Shown here piece after piece: positions 18,075 to 26,595 of a stretch of DNA of 64,000 nt (the stretch's first letter is position 1; each line of letters begins with the position of its first letter). Below the pieces are notes generated by a model that was not told the DNA's origin, searched no databases, and saw nothing but the letters and a program-made list of their open reading frames with translations. The translations under genes were made by a program, and so were the position numbers. Source of the stretch: Blastococcus sp. TML/M2B. Lineage in GTDB: Bacteria > Actinomycetota > Actinomycetes > Mycobacteriales > Geodermatophilaceae. The DNA lies in the NCBI RefSeq assembly GCF_016612865.1, contig NZ_JAENZZ010000002.1, positions 1,426,001-1,490,000 of the forward strand. The letters run 5' to 3'.

Positions 18075-18875
18075 GTGCCCACCTCCCCGGCCGACCTGCT
18101 CGCCGCCGCGCTGCGCCGCTCCCCGGCCACGCCGCTGCTGACCGCCTACGACGACGCGACCGACGAGCGGGTGGAGCTCTCCGCCGCGACGCTGGCCAAC
18201 TGGGTGGCCAAGACGGCCAACCTGCTGCAGGACGAATGCGACGTCGGCCCCGGCGGCACCGTCGCGCTGGCGTTGCCGGTGCACTGGCAGACCGCCGCGG
18301 TGCTGCTGGCCACCTGGAGCTGCGGCGCTGCGGTGCTCGACACGGCGCTCGAGGACGAGGGCCGGGCGGTCGGCGCCGACGTGGTGCTCGCCGCGCAGGA
18401 CCGCCTCCCCGCCGTGCAGGAGGCGCTGGGCGAGGCGGCGACCGAGCTGTGGGGGCTGTCCCTGCACCCGCTCGGGCTGGGCATGACCGGCTACACCGGC
18501 CCCGCCCGCGACTTCGCGGCCGAGGTCCGGGTGCACGGCGACGTCTTCTTCCCGCACCAGCAGCCCGACCCCGACGACCCGGGGCTGCTCGTCGGCGAGG
18601 CCGCGCTGACCCTCGGCAGCCTGACCGCGGCCGCCGGGGAGCTGGCCGGCCGGCTCGGGCTCGGGGAGGGCGACCGCGTGCTGGTCGACGACCGCACCGC
18701 GGAGGAGGCCGGGCCGGTCGCCTGGCTGCTCGCGCCCCTCGCCGCGGGGGCCTCGCTGGTCCTCTGCCGCAACGCCGACCCCGACCGGCTCGCGGCGCGG
18801 GCGGCGACCGAACGGGTCACCGCAACCCTCGGGTTGCGGGTCGACGGAGTCCGGCAGCTCGGTCGCCCGGGCTGA
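18075..18875 (+). CDS. TIGR03089 family protein (AMP-binding-like)
   Basis: The 266-residue protein begins PTSPADLLAAALRRSPATPLLTAYDD and continues TDERVELSAATLANWVAKTANLL, the N-terminal hallmark of the actinobacterial TIGR03089 family. The family resembles the first part of acyl-adenylate-forming enzymes but is too short for the ATP-binding core. Its function is not established. The gene commonly lies near LCP and wall-sugar genes in actinobacteria, as here. It starts at GTG 18075 without a clear ribosome site and is divergent from the DprE operon. Confidence 0.82.
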   Translation: MPTSPADLLAAALRRSPATPLLTAYDDATDERVELSAATLANWVAKTANLLQDECDVGPGGTVALALPVHWQTAAVLLATWSCGAAVLDTALEDEGRAVGADVVLAAQDRLPAVQEALGEAATELWGLSLHPLGLGMTGYTGPARDFAAEVRVHGDVFFPHQQPDPDDPGLLVGEAALTLGSLTAAAGELAGRLGLGEGDRVLVDDRTAEEAGPVAWLLAPLAAGASLVLCRNADPDRLAARAATERVTATLGLRVDGVRQLGRPG

Positions 18876-18898
18876 CCGGGACTCCGAGGAGGAATCCC

Positions 18899-18904
18899 TA
18901 CACT
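18899..18904 (+). promoter_or_regulatory. Candidate -10 box for the emb leader transcript
   Basis: TACACT is followed by seven bases and then a GTG, the same spacing as other leaderless starts in the window. It is the best promoter candidate in the gap before emb. No -35 element at standard spacing is convincing. Confidence 0.45.
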
Positions 18905-18911
18905 CCCCCGC

Positions 18912-18953
18912 GTGACGTCCCCCGCGGCCCGGCCCCCCGCCCGCGGCGCATGA
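18912..18953 (+). CDS. Putative 13-residue leaderless leader peptide overlapping the emb start
   Basis: A GTG-initiated frame of 13 codons (VTSPAARPPARGA) begins seven bases after TACACT and ends in a TGA that overlaps the emb ATG as ATGA. The emb ATG itself lacks a usable ribosome site: only C/G-rich sequence precedes it. Reinitiation after this leader would therefore explain how emb is translated. The frame is rich in Pro, Ala and Arg, residues known to slow ribosomes. That it is translated is inference. Confidence 0.45.
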   Translation: MTSPAARPPARGA

Positions 18954-21900
18954 GCGCCTCCCCCGCGACGACGGACCCCGCTACCCCGACCGATCCGGAC
19001 GCCGGCGCGGCCGCGGGCGGCCGCCGGGACCCCCGCCGGGTGCTCGCCTGGGCGCTCGCCGCCCTCGCCCTCGTGCTCGCGGTGGCGCTGCCCCTGGCAC
19101 CGGTGCGGGTGGACACCCCCGAGGTGCAGTGGCCGCTGGACCCCGCGGATCCGCAGTCGACCGTCGCCCTGTTCATGCCCTACCGGCCGATCGACGTGCG
19201 GGCCGAGATCCCCTGCGCGGCCGTCACCGCCCTGGCCGAGCGCCAGGAGCCGGGTGCGGCGCGGGGCGTGCTGCTCGCGACGACGCTGCGCGACTCCGAG
19301 CGGGGCACCGCGCGCGGGCTGCGCGCGTCGGTCACCGGCACGAACATGCGGATCATCTCCTCGGGCGAGGAGCTGTGGAGCGGCGACGTCCCGGACTCCG
19401 CTGACTGCACGTTCGTCATCGCGGCCCTCCAGTCCGGCACCACCGTGACCCTCGAGCAGCCCGGCGCCGAGCCGGAGCTGCTCGGCGAGCGGCCGGGCCT
19501 CGGCGTCCCCGAGATCACCGCGTTCACCACCGACCTCACCGCCGCCGACGGCGCGTCGCCCTCGGTCACCGCGCACCCGGACGCCCGGTTCCAGACCTCG
19601 CCCACGACGCTGAAGACGGCGCTCGTCGTCGGGCACGTCGCCGCGCTGCTCGGCTGCCTGTGGCTGCTCTGGCGGGCCGGCCCCGCGCCGTCCCGCCGGC
19701 ACCGCGAGCCGCTGCCCCCGCTGGTCGGGCCGCCGGCCGACCGGAGCGGCCGGCTGTGGGGGCTGCTGGCCGACGCCGGCGTCGTCGTCACCCTGGTCGT
19801 GTGGACCCTCATCGGGTTCATCAACACCGACGACTACTACTACAGCGCCGAGGCGCGCACGCTGGACTCCGCGGGTTACGTCGGCAACCAGTTCCGTTTC
19901 TTCAACGTCCCCGAGATCCCCTTCGTCCTGCACCAGACCCTGCTGGCGCCGCTGACGGAGCTCTCCACCCAGCCGCTGGTGCTGCGGCTGCCCTCCCTGG
20001 CGGCGGGCCTCGCGGTGTGGTGGCTGCTCAGCCGCCAGCTCGTGCCGCTGCTGGTCGACCGGCCGCACCCCGCGCTGCGCGTCGTGGCGGGCCTGGCCCT
20101 GCTCGCCTGGTGGCTGCCCTGGAACATCGGCGCCCGGCCCGAGTTCCTCATCACCCTCGCCTGGGCGGGCACGCTGGCGCTGGCGCTGCAGGCGATCCGC
20201 CGGGAGCGGGTGTGGCTGCTCGGCGTGGCCGCGCTGATCGCCGGCACCGCGGTGACCATCACCGCCTCGGGGCTGGCGTGCGCGGCCACCCTCGTCGTGC
20301 TGCTCCCCCGCCTGTGGCCGCTGTTGCGCCGTTCGGCGCTGGGGCTGTGGGCGACGCTGGCCCTGCTGGTGGCCTCGGCGAGCGCGGCCTCGACGATCGT
20401 CTTCTCCGACGCGACCCTGGCCACCGCGACCACCGCCCTCCGGGTGCACCGCGAGGTCGGGCCGGTGCAGCCCTGGTACAAGGAGGTGCTGCGCTACTAC
20501 TACCTGACCAATGGGCCCGGAACTGGCCCAGCGGACGTTCACCCGCCAGCTGGTGGTCCTGCTGACCCTCGCCCTGCTGGTCGGTGTCACGGCGGTTCTC
20601 ACGCGGGTCACCCGCCACTCGACGAGGCGCGTCACGTGGGCGGTGCCGGCGCTGGCCTACGTCGCGGCCAACCTGACCTTCTTCCTCTCCCCCACCAAGT
20701 GGACCCACCACTTCGGTGCGCTGGCGGCCCCGGGGGCGCTGCTGCTCACCGTGGCCGTCGCGGTGCTCGTGCGCCGCCGACCCGACCGCTGGGCGTCCCT
20801 GGCGCTCACCGTCGGTCTCGCGCTGACCGTCGCGCTCGCCTTCCACGCGGGCAACCACCCGGTGGAGTACTCGGGCTACCGGGTCGTCCGGGACCTCCCG
20901 GCAGTGCTGGGGAACCCGGCGGCGTGGCTGCTCGGCGCCCTCGCCGTCGTCGGAGCCCTCTGGTGGTACCGGCGCCGCGCCGCCTCGCCCGGCGAGGTCT
21001 CCGGCAGGCCCTGGCCCGAGGCGCCGATCAGCATCGCGGTGGCGGCGCTGGCCGCGTCGGTCATGGTGCTCACGGCGAGCGGCGCGGCGGCCAACATCCT
21101 GCTGCGCAACACCTGGTCGATGGCCGGGGACACCACCTCGGCGCTGATCGGGGACCCGGGATGCGGTCTGGCCGACGACGCCGTGGCCCTGACCGGGACG
21201 GGACGGCTGCCGGTGGCCGACGTGGGCGGGCAGGCCTCACCCCCGGCCGACGACGACGCCTCCCCGGCCAACGGCTCCGGCGACCGGCTCGTGGTCCCGC
21301 AGGGCGCCGAGCGGTGGACCACCCGCGACGACGACGCGGTCGACCGGACCACGGAGGTGGTCACGCCCTGGTTCGACATCCGCGAGCTGACCCAGCGGGA
21401 GGTGCTGGGGATGGGCCTGGCCGGGCGACCGGACGACGGCACGACCGCGGTCGCCGAGTACGGGGACGCGGAGGGACGCGTCCTGCAGGGGCTCGACATC
21501 GAACTCGGCGACGAGGACGACGAGGACTCCGAGGACACCAGCGTCGGGGAGGGCAGCTGGACCCGCCGGCTGGTCGGCGCCTCGCGGGAGTTCCCCGAGG
21601 GGGCCGCGCTGGTGCGCTACCGGCTGACCGACCAGAACCTGACCGCAGGGGGCTGGCTGGCCGTGGCGGAGCCCTACCGGGTGGTGGGGCAGCCTCTGAC
21701 CGAGCTGTTCGAGGGGAAGTCGGTGGCGCTGGACTGGCCGATCGGCTTCAACATGCCCTGCGTGGAGCCGCCCCGGGTGGCCGACGGGATGGTGGAGGCG
21801 ATCGACCTGCTGGTCCTCGGGGACACATTCTCCGACGACCCGGGCCTGCTCATCGTCGACAACAAGGGCGGGGCCTACGGCACGGTGGACGAGGTCGCCG

Positions 21901-22079
21901 GGATCACCCGGTACCGCGGCTTCCTCCCCGACACCTCCGCGGACGTCACGTGGGGCGCGCTGGTCGAGCTCGACTACGACCTGCCCACCGACGCCTTCCG
22001 CGTCGTGGACGGCAGCCGCACGATCGCCGGCTGGGGCTGGTGGCCCGAGGCCGGCCCCGGCCCGTCCCCGGAGGACTGA
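18950..22079 (+). CDS. Arabinosyltransferase (Emb family), interrupted by a 1-base insertion
   Basis: Emb proteins are GT-C membrane enzymes that add arabinofuranose from decaprenyl-phospho-arabinose to wall arabinan. The repaired protein is about 1,042 residues, normal for the family. It has a TM, an N-terminal carbohydrate-binding domain and the catalytic loop INTDDYYYSAEARTLDSAGY (Asp pair near residues 294-295). About a dozen TMs follow, with VQPWYKEVLRYYYL, and a C-terminal carbohydrate-binding domain with an acidic insert. The frame breaks between 20510 and 20518 (an extra A or C around ACCAATGGGCCC). Upstream codons up to RYYYLT are in one frame and the family homology continues from ELAQRTFTRQL in another. 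A polishing error is the likely cause. Confidence 0.88.
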
Positions 22080-22139
22080 GGGCGGGTCCGCCGTCCGCGG
22101 AGCAGCTGTGCGACGGCTCACCGCGGGTGACGGTTGCAC

Positions 22140-22155
22140 ATACCCCGGGGGGTAT
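22140..22155. promoter_or_regulatory. CsoR/CstR-type operator
   Basis: ATACCCCGGGGGGTAT is a perfect 7-2-7 inverted repeat of the G-tract type bound by CsoR-family repressors. It lies immediately upstream of a possible -10 (CATGAT, 22157-22162) and 14 bases before the repressor start, where binding would block transcription. A half-site (ATACCCC, 22476-22482) recurs before the next gene. Confidence 0.75.
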
Positions 22156-22168
22156 CCATGATGGAGAT

Positions 22169-22435
22169 GTGGACATCCCCCAGGGCGAACTCGCCGACGT
22201 CGTCAAGCGGCTCAAGCGCATCGAGGGCCAGATCGGCGGCATCGTCCGCATGATCGAGGACGGCCGGGACTGCTCGGCCGTCGTCACCCAGCTGGCCGCC
22301 GCCTCCAAGGCGCTGAGCAAGGCCGGCTTCGCCGTCGTCTCCACCGGGATGCGCCACTGCTCGACCAACGAGGACGGCGAGAGCCGCGAGGTCGACCTGC
22401 GCGAGCTCGAGCGCCTGTTCCTCTCCCTCGCCTGA
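22169..22435 (+). CDS. cstR: CsoR-family repressor, CstR-like persulfide sensor
   Basis: The 88-residue all-helical protein has the family core ELADVVKRLKRIEGQIGGIVRMI. CsoR copper sensors need a Cys-His-Cys ligand set. Here both Cys are present (DGRDCSAVV and MRHCSTN, spaced as in CsoR), but the His position is Gly (STGMRHC). This is the CstR pattern, where the two thiols form sulfur bridges with persulfides. The next genes encode persulfide dioxygenase-rhodanese and a sulfite/thiosulfate-type exporter, which supports that reading. The GTG at 22169 keeps the operator outside the gene; a GTG further upstream would include it. The transcript is probably leaderless. Confidence 0.82.
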   Translation: MDIPQGELADVVKRLKRIEGQIGGIVRMIEDGRDCSAVVTQLAAASKALSKAGFAVVSTGMRHCSTNEDGESREVDLRELERLFLSLA

Positions 22436-22464
22436 CGGGCCGCCCGAGCGTCTGACGCTTTCAT

Positions 22465-22495
22465 TTGCCTCGCAGATACCCCTGCCCCGTACCGT
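22465..22495 (+). promoter_or_regulatory. Candidate promoter with CstR half-site before the dioxygenase gene
   Basis: TTGCCT (22465-22470) and TACCGT (22490-22495) are spaced by 19 bases. The spacer contains ATACCCC (22476-22482), identical to one arm of the upstream operator, followed by a poorly matching second arm. It may give the structural genes separate, weaker CstR control. AAGGAG for the next gene follows. Confidence 0.4.
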
Positions 22496-22508
22496 ACAAG
22501 GAGCCGTC

Positions 22509-23886
22509 ATGCAGATCGACATCATCGAGACCACCGGCCTCGGCGACCGCAGCTACCTGGTCAGCGACGGTGGGGTCGGCGTCGTGATCGACCCCCAGCG
22601 CGACATCGACCGCGTGCTGGCGTCGGCCGGGAAGCGCGGCGTGCGCATCGCGCTGGTCCTGGAGACCCACCTGCACAACGACTACCTGACCGGCGGCCTC
22701 GAGCTCGCCCGGACGGTCGGCGCGCGGTACGTCGTCCCCGCCGGGGACGACGTGGCGTACGAGCGCGTGCCGGCCGCCGACGGCGACGTGCTCGAGGCCG
22801 GCCCGATGCGACTGCGGGTGCTGCACACGCCGGGGCACACCCACCACCACGTCAGCTACGCGCTCGCCGACGCCGACGGCGCCGTGCAGGCCGTCTTCAC
22901 CGGCGGCTCCATGCTGTACGGCTCGACCGGACGCACCGACCTGGTCGGACCCGAGCACACCGACGAACTCACGCACGCGCAGTACCACTCGGTGCGCCGG
23001 CTGGCCGACGGAGCTGCCCGCCGGCACCCCGGTGTTCCCCAGCCACGGGTTCGGCTCGTTCTGCGCCGCCACCCCGACCAGCGGCGACTCCTCGACCGTC
23101 GGCGAGCAGGCCCGGGTGAACCCGGCGCTCACCCAGGACGAGCAGACCTTCGTCGACGAGCTGATCGCCGGGCTCACCGCGATCCCGGCCTGGTACGCGC
23201 ACATGGGTCCGGCCAACGCCGCGGGCCCGGCGCCGGTGGACCTCTCGATGCCACGGCCGGTCGACCCCGCCGAGCTGGCCGAGCGGCTGGCCGCCGGCGA
23301 GTGGGTGATCGACCTGCGCAGCCGTACCGCGTTCGCGCACCGCCACCTGCCCGGGGCGCTGAACTTCGAGCTGGCGATCGCCACCTTCGTCACCTACGTC
23401 GGCTGGCTCGTTCCGTGGGGCGCGCCGATCACGCTGATCGGGGAGACCGCGGAGCAGGTCGCCGACGCCCGCCGCGAGCTGGTCCGCATCGGCATCGACC
23501 GGCTCGCCGGCGCGGCGATCGGCAGCCCCGAGGCCCTGGCCGCCGGCCGGGAGCCGGTCTCCTACCCGGTGAGCGACTTCGCCGGGCTGGCTGCGGCGAT
23601 GGCCGCCGACCCCGACCTGGTCGTGCTCGACGCCCGCCGCACCGACGAGCGCGCAGGCGGTGGGGTCCGCGGCTCGCGGCACATCCCGATCCACGACCTG
23701 CCCGGCCGGATCGACGAGGTCCCCGACGGGGACGTGTGGGTCTACTGCGGCTCGGGCTACCGCGCCTCGATCGCCGCCTCCCTGCTCGCCCGCACCGGCC
23801 GCCGGCCCGTGCTGGTCGACGGCGGCTACGACGACCCCGGCACCGGCGCGGCCGCCGTCGGGCTGCACGACGCCTCCGCCCGCTGA
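22509..23886 (+). CDS. cstB: CstB-like persulfide dioxygenase-rhodanese fusion, interrupted by a 1-base insertion
   Basis: The repaired product is about 458 residues. It has a metallo-beta-lactamase fold with THLHNDYLTGG and PGHTHHHVSY supplying the His/Asp ligands of a mononuclear iron. A first rhodanese-like domain (VIDLRSRTAFAHRHLPGALN) lacks the catalytic Cys. A second rhodanese has an intact loop, VYCGSGYRAS. This order equals staphylococcal CstB, which oxidises low-molecular-weight persulfides to thiosulfate. The frame breaks at 23010-23011, where GACGGAGCTG should read GACGAGCTG; homology then resumes as ELPAGTPVFPSHGFGSFC. An AAGGAG site precedes the ATG. It probably acts in the cytoplasm with the repressor upstream and exporter downstream. 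Confidence 0.87.
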
Positions 23887-23921
23887 CCGGCTCCCCATCC
23901 CCCACCACGAGGAGAACCACC

Positions 23922-24089
23922 ATGTGCCGAGCAGTTCCCTGCACGACCTGCGGCAGGACCACCTGGGCCGGCTGCGGCCAGCACGTCGAGCAGGTCATGG
24001 CCCGCGTCCCCAGCGCACAGCGGTGCCCGGGGCACCCCCGCCCCGAGCGGTCCGGGAGCTGGCTGAGCAGGCTCGTCAGCCGCCGCTGA
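23922..24089 (+). CDS. Small Cys-rich zinc-ribbon-like protein
   Basis: This 55-residue protein begins MCRAVPCTTCGRTTWAGCG and has QRCPGH further on, with CxxCG followed by single cysteines and histidines that could bind zinc. A strong ribosome site (GAGGAG) precedes its ATG. It lies 35 bases after the dioxygenase-rhodanese and 31 bases before the exporter, in the same orientation, so it is most likely part of the persulfide operon. I know no assigned function; metal binding and a role as a sulfur carrier or redox adaptor are speculation. Confidence 0.75.
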   Translation: MCRAVPCTTCGRTTWAGCGQHVEQVMARVPSAQRCPGHPRPERSGSWLSRLVSRR

Positions 24090-24120
24090 TGCCCGCCCCC
24101 GCCCCCGCCGGAGCCGCCCG

Positions 24121-24897
24121 GTGATCGCCGTCCCGGCCCTCCTCGGCCTGGTCATCGGCGCTCTCGTCGGGCTGCTCGGCGGTGGTGGCTCGATCCTCGC
24201 CGTGCCGGCGCTCGTCTACCTCGCGGGCCAGGACCTGCAGCAGGCCGTCGCCACCTCGCTGGTCGTCGTCGGCACCACCGCGGTGGTCGCGCTCCTGCCC
24301 CGGCTGCGAGAGGGGCAGATCAGCTGGCGGATCGGGCTGCTGTTCGGCGCGGCCGGCGCGGCCACCGCCTTCGCCGGGGCCGCGGTCAACCGGGTGCTGC
24401 CCGACGAGCTGACCCTCGCCCTGTTCGCCGTCCTGATGGTCGGCGCCGGGGTCCGGATGCTGCAGGAGAAGCCGGCCACCGGGACCGCCTGCGCGGTCGA
24501 GGGCGGCCGGGTGAACTGGCGCCGCTGCCTGCCGCGGACGCTCGCCGGCGGTCTCGTCGTCGGCTTCCTCACCGGCCTGCTCGGCGTCGGCGGCGGGTTC
24601 CTCATCATCCCCGTGCTGGTCCTGGCCCTCGGCCTGCCGATGCCGACCGCCATCGGCACGTCCCTGGTCGTCGTGGCGGTCAACTCCGCCGCCGGGTTCG
24701 CGGCGCACGCCGGCGAGGCGACGCTCGACGTGCCGGTCACCCTCGCCTTCACCGCCGCAGCCGTCGTCGCCGCCGTCGTCGCCGCACGACTCGGCACCGG
24801 GGTGGACACCGACCGGCTCCGCCGCTGGTTCGCCCGGCTGGTGCTGGTCGTGGCAGCCGTGCTCGCCGGCGGGCTCCTCGTCGACCTGCTCGGCTGA
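24121..24897 (+). CDS. TauE/SafE family sulfite/thiosulfate exporter
   Basis: The 258-residue membrane protein has two homologous halves. Each opens with a glycine-rich motif: [21 protein letters not shown] at the start and [19 protein letters not shown] in the second half. About eight TMs are predicted by eye. TauE/SafE (DUF81) proteins export sulfite, thiosulfate or sulfoacetate, so it would remove the products of the dioxygenase. A Cys-containing central loop ([10 protein letters not shown]) is unremarkable. The GTG start has GGAG eight bases upstream. It ends four bases before the convergent acyl-CoA dehydrogenase gene. Confidence 0.85.
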   Translation: MIAVPALLGLVIGALVGLLGGGGSILAVPALVYLAGQDLQQAVATSLVVVGTTAVVALLPRLREGQISWRIGLLFGAAGAATAFAGAAVNRVLPDELTLALFAVLMVGAGVRMLQEKPATGTACAVEGGRVNWRRCLPRTLAGGLVVGFLTGLLGVGGGFLIIPVLVLALGLPMPTAIGTSLVVVAVNSAAGFAAHAGEATLDVPVTLAFTAAAVVAAVVAARLGTGVDTDRLRRWFARLVLVVAAVLAGGLLVDLLG

Positions 24898-24901
24898 GCG
24901 G

Positions 24902-26059
24902 CTACTTCAGGAGGCTGCGGGCGATCACCATGCGCTGGACCTGGTTGGTGCCCTCGTAGATCTGGGTGATCTTGGCGTCGCGCATCATCCGCTCGACCGG
25001 GAAGTCCTGGGTGTAGCCGGCGCCGCCGAAGAGCTGGACGGCGTCGGTGGTCACCTGCATGGCGGTGTCGGACGCGAAAGCCTTGGCCGCGGCGGACACG
25101 CGGGTCACGTCGGGGCGCCCCTGCTCCCCGGCGGCGGCCGCGACGTAGACCAGGTGGCGGGCGGCCTGGATCTTCATGTCCATGTCGGCGAGCATGAACT
25201 GCACGCCCTGGAAGTCGCCGACCGAGCGGCCGAACTGCTTGCGCTCCTTGACGTAGGCCACCGACGCGTCCAGCGCACCTTGCGCGACGCCGACGGCCTG
25301 GGCGCCGATCGTCGGGCGGGTGAAGTCCAGGGTGCGCAGCGCGGTCTTGAAGCCGGTGCCGGGCGCCCCGATGATCCGGTCGGCCGGGATGGTGCAGCCG
25401 GTGAAGTAGAGCTCGCAGGTGGGCGAGCCCTTGATGCCCATCTTCCGTTCCTTGGGCCCGACGGCGAAGCCCGGGTCGTCGCGGTGGACGGCGAACGCGG
25501 AGATGCCGTTGGCGCCCTTCCCGGGCTCGGTGACCGCCATGACCGTGTACCACTCGGAGACGCCCGAGTTGGTGATCCAGGCCTTGGTGCCGTCGAGCAC
25601 CCAGGAGTCGCCCTCGAGGCGGGCGCGAGTGCTCATGGCGGCGGCGTCGGAGCCGGCCTCCCGCTCGGAGAGGCCGTAGCTGATCATCGCCTCGCCCGAC
25701 GCGATGGACGGCAGCACCGCCCGCTTCACGTCCTCGGACCCCGACAGGATGATCGGCATCGAGCCGAGCTTGTTCACCGCGGGGATGAGCGAGGCGCTGA
25801 CGTCGACCCGCGCGACCTCCTCGATCACGATGCAGGTCGCGATGGCGTCGGCGCCCTCGCCGCCGTACTCCTCGGGGATGTGAGTGGCGTGGAAACCGGC
25901 CGCGGTCAGCGCGCGCTGCGCCTCGACCGGGTAGCGGGACTCGGCGTCGACCTCGGCCGCGTACGGCGCGATCTCGCGCTCGGCGATGTCGCGCACCGCC
26001 TCCCGGATCGCCTCGTGCTCCTCGGTCAGCGCGTACAGCCCGGCGGCGTTGTTACCCAC
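24902..26059 (-). CDS. Acyl-CoA dehydrogenase
   Basis: The 385-residue flavoprotein catalyses alpha,beta-dehydrogenation of an acyl-CoA. It shows [14 protein letters not shown] (flavin/substrate loop), [17 protein letters not shown] and [21 protein letters not shown]. The C-terminal block is [34 protein letters not shown], whose Glu in YEGT is the likely catalytic base of short/branched-chain enzymes. The GTG at 26059 (VGNNAAG) was preferred over an upstream ATG because TACGAT lies six bases before it, giving a leaderless message; the upstream codons are unlike the family. Its chain-length preference is unknown. It lies 22 bases downstream of purE but seems to have its own promoter. Confidence 0.88.
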   Translation of the reverse strand: MGNNAAGLYALTEEHEAIREAVRDIAEREIAPYAAEVDAESRYPVEAQRALTAAGFHATHIPEEYGGEGADAIATCIVIEEVARVDVSASLIPAVNKLGSMPIILSGSEDVKRAVLPSIASGEAMISYGLSEREAGSDAAAMSTRARLEGDSWVLDGTKAWITNSGVSEWYTVMAVTEPGKGANGISAFAVHRDDPGFAVGPKERKMGIKGSPTCELYFTGCTIPADRIIGAPGTGFKTALRTLDFTRPTIGAQAVGVAQGALDASVAYVKERKQFGRSVGDFQGVQFMLADMDMKIQAARHLVYVAAAAGEQGRPDVTRVSAAAKAFASDTAMQVTTDAVQLFGGAGYTQDFPVERMMRDAKITQIYEGTNQVQRMVIARSLLK

Positions 26060-26065
26060 GAGTAG

Positions 26066-26071
26066 ATCGTA
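26066..26071 (-). promoter_or_regulatory. Candidate -10 box, leaderless acyl-CoA dehydrogenase transcript
   Basis: TACGAT on the minus strand is six bases from the GTG start, within the 22-base gap after purE. No Shine-Dalgarno sequence is present, consistent with initiation at the first base of the message. Confidence 0.5.
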
Positions 26072-26081
26072 GGACGCGCTC

Positions 26082-26594
26082 CTACCGCTCGGAAGCGAGC
26101 CGCTCCTGCAGGGTGAGGTCACGGGCGACGACGGACTCGGCCAGCTCGGCCTGGAAGCGGGTCACCGCGGCGAGCAGCTCGGGGTCGCCGGCGGCCAGGA
26201 TGCGCACGGCGAGCAGGCCCGCGTTGCGGCCACCGCCGATGCTGACCGTCGCGACCGGGACGCCGGCGGGCATCTGCACGATGGACAGCAGGCTGTCCAG
26301 GCCGTCGAGCCGGTCCAGCGGCCGGGGCACGCCGATGACCGGCAGCGGGGTGGCGGCGGCGATCATCCCGGGCAGGTGCGCGGCACCGCCGGCACCGGCG
26401 ATGACCACCTTGAGGCCCCGCCCGGCCGCGGCCTCCGCGTAGTCGAGCATGCGGCGCGGGGTGCGGTGCGCCGAGAGCACGTGCGCCTCGTACGGGACGT
26501 CGAACTCGTCGAGCGCCTCCGCGGCCGGCTGCATCGTCGGCCAGTCGGAGTCACTGCCCATGACGATGCCGACCACGGGTTCGTCGCTGTCCAC
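26082..26594 (-). CDS. purE: N5-carboxyaminoimidazole ribonucleotide mutase
   Basis: The 170-residue enzyme moves the carboxylate from N5-CAIR to C4 of the imidazole in purine synthesis. Key elements are [14 protein letters not shown] at the N-terminus, the catalytic His in [11 protein letters not shown], and [12 protein letters not shown]; these are class I PurE signatures. The GTG start is one base after the purK stop, so PurE and PurK are co-translated, as expected for enzymes that pass on unstable N5-CAIR. Confidence 0.95.
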   Translation of the reverse strand: MDSDEPVVGIVMGSDSDWPTMQPAAEALDEFDVPYEAHVLSAHRTPRRMLDYAEAAAGRGLKVVIAGAGGAAHLPGMIAAATPLPVIGVPRPLDRLDGLDSLLSIVQMPAGVPVATVSIGGGRNAGLLAVRILAAGDPELLAAVTRFQAELAESVVARDLTLQERLASER

Positions 26595-26595
26595 G

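Noticed and set aside
17468-22435. A single open frame of about 1,650 codons spanning PAP2, TIGR03089, emb and the CsoR-family gene
   Set aside because: It is a chance high-GC frame joining unrelated pieces; only the emb 5' part and the repressor gene at its end have family motifs and their own starts.
22487-22496. A full second CstR operator before the dioxygenase gene
   Set aside because: Only the ATACCCC half matches; the expected GGGGTAT arm is missing, so it is reported only as a half-site.
22507-24089. A 526-codon frame running from the dioxygenase into the small Cys-rich gene
   Set aside because: It arises only because the extra base shifts the dioxygenase frame; after 23010 its codons lose all homology until the separate ATG at 23922.
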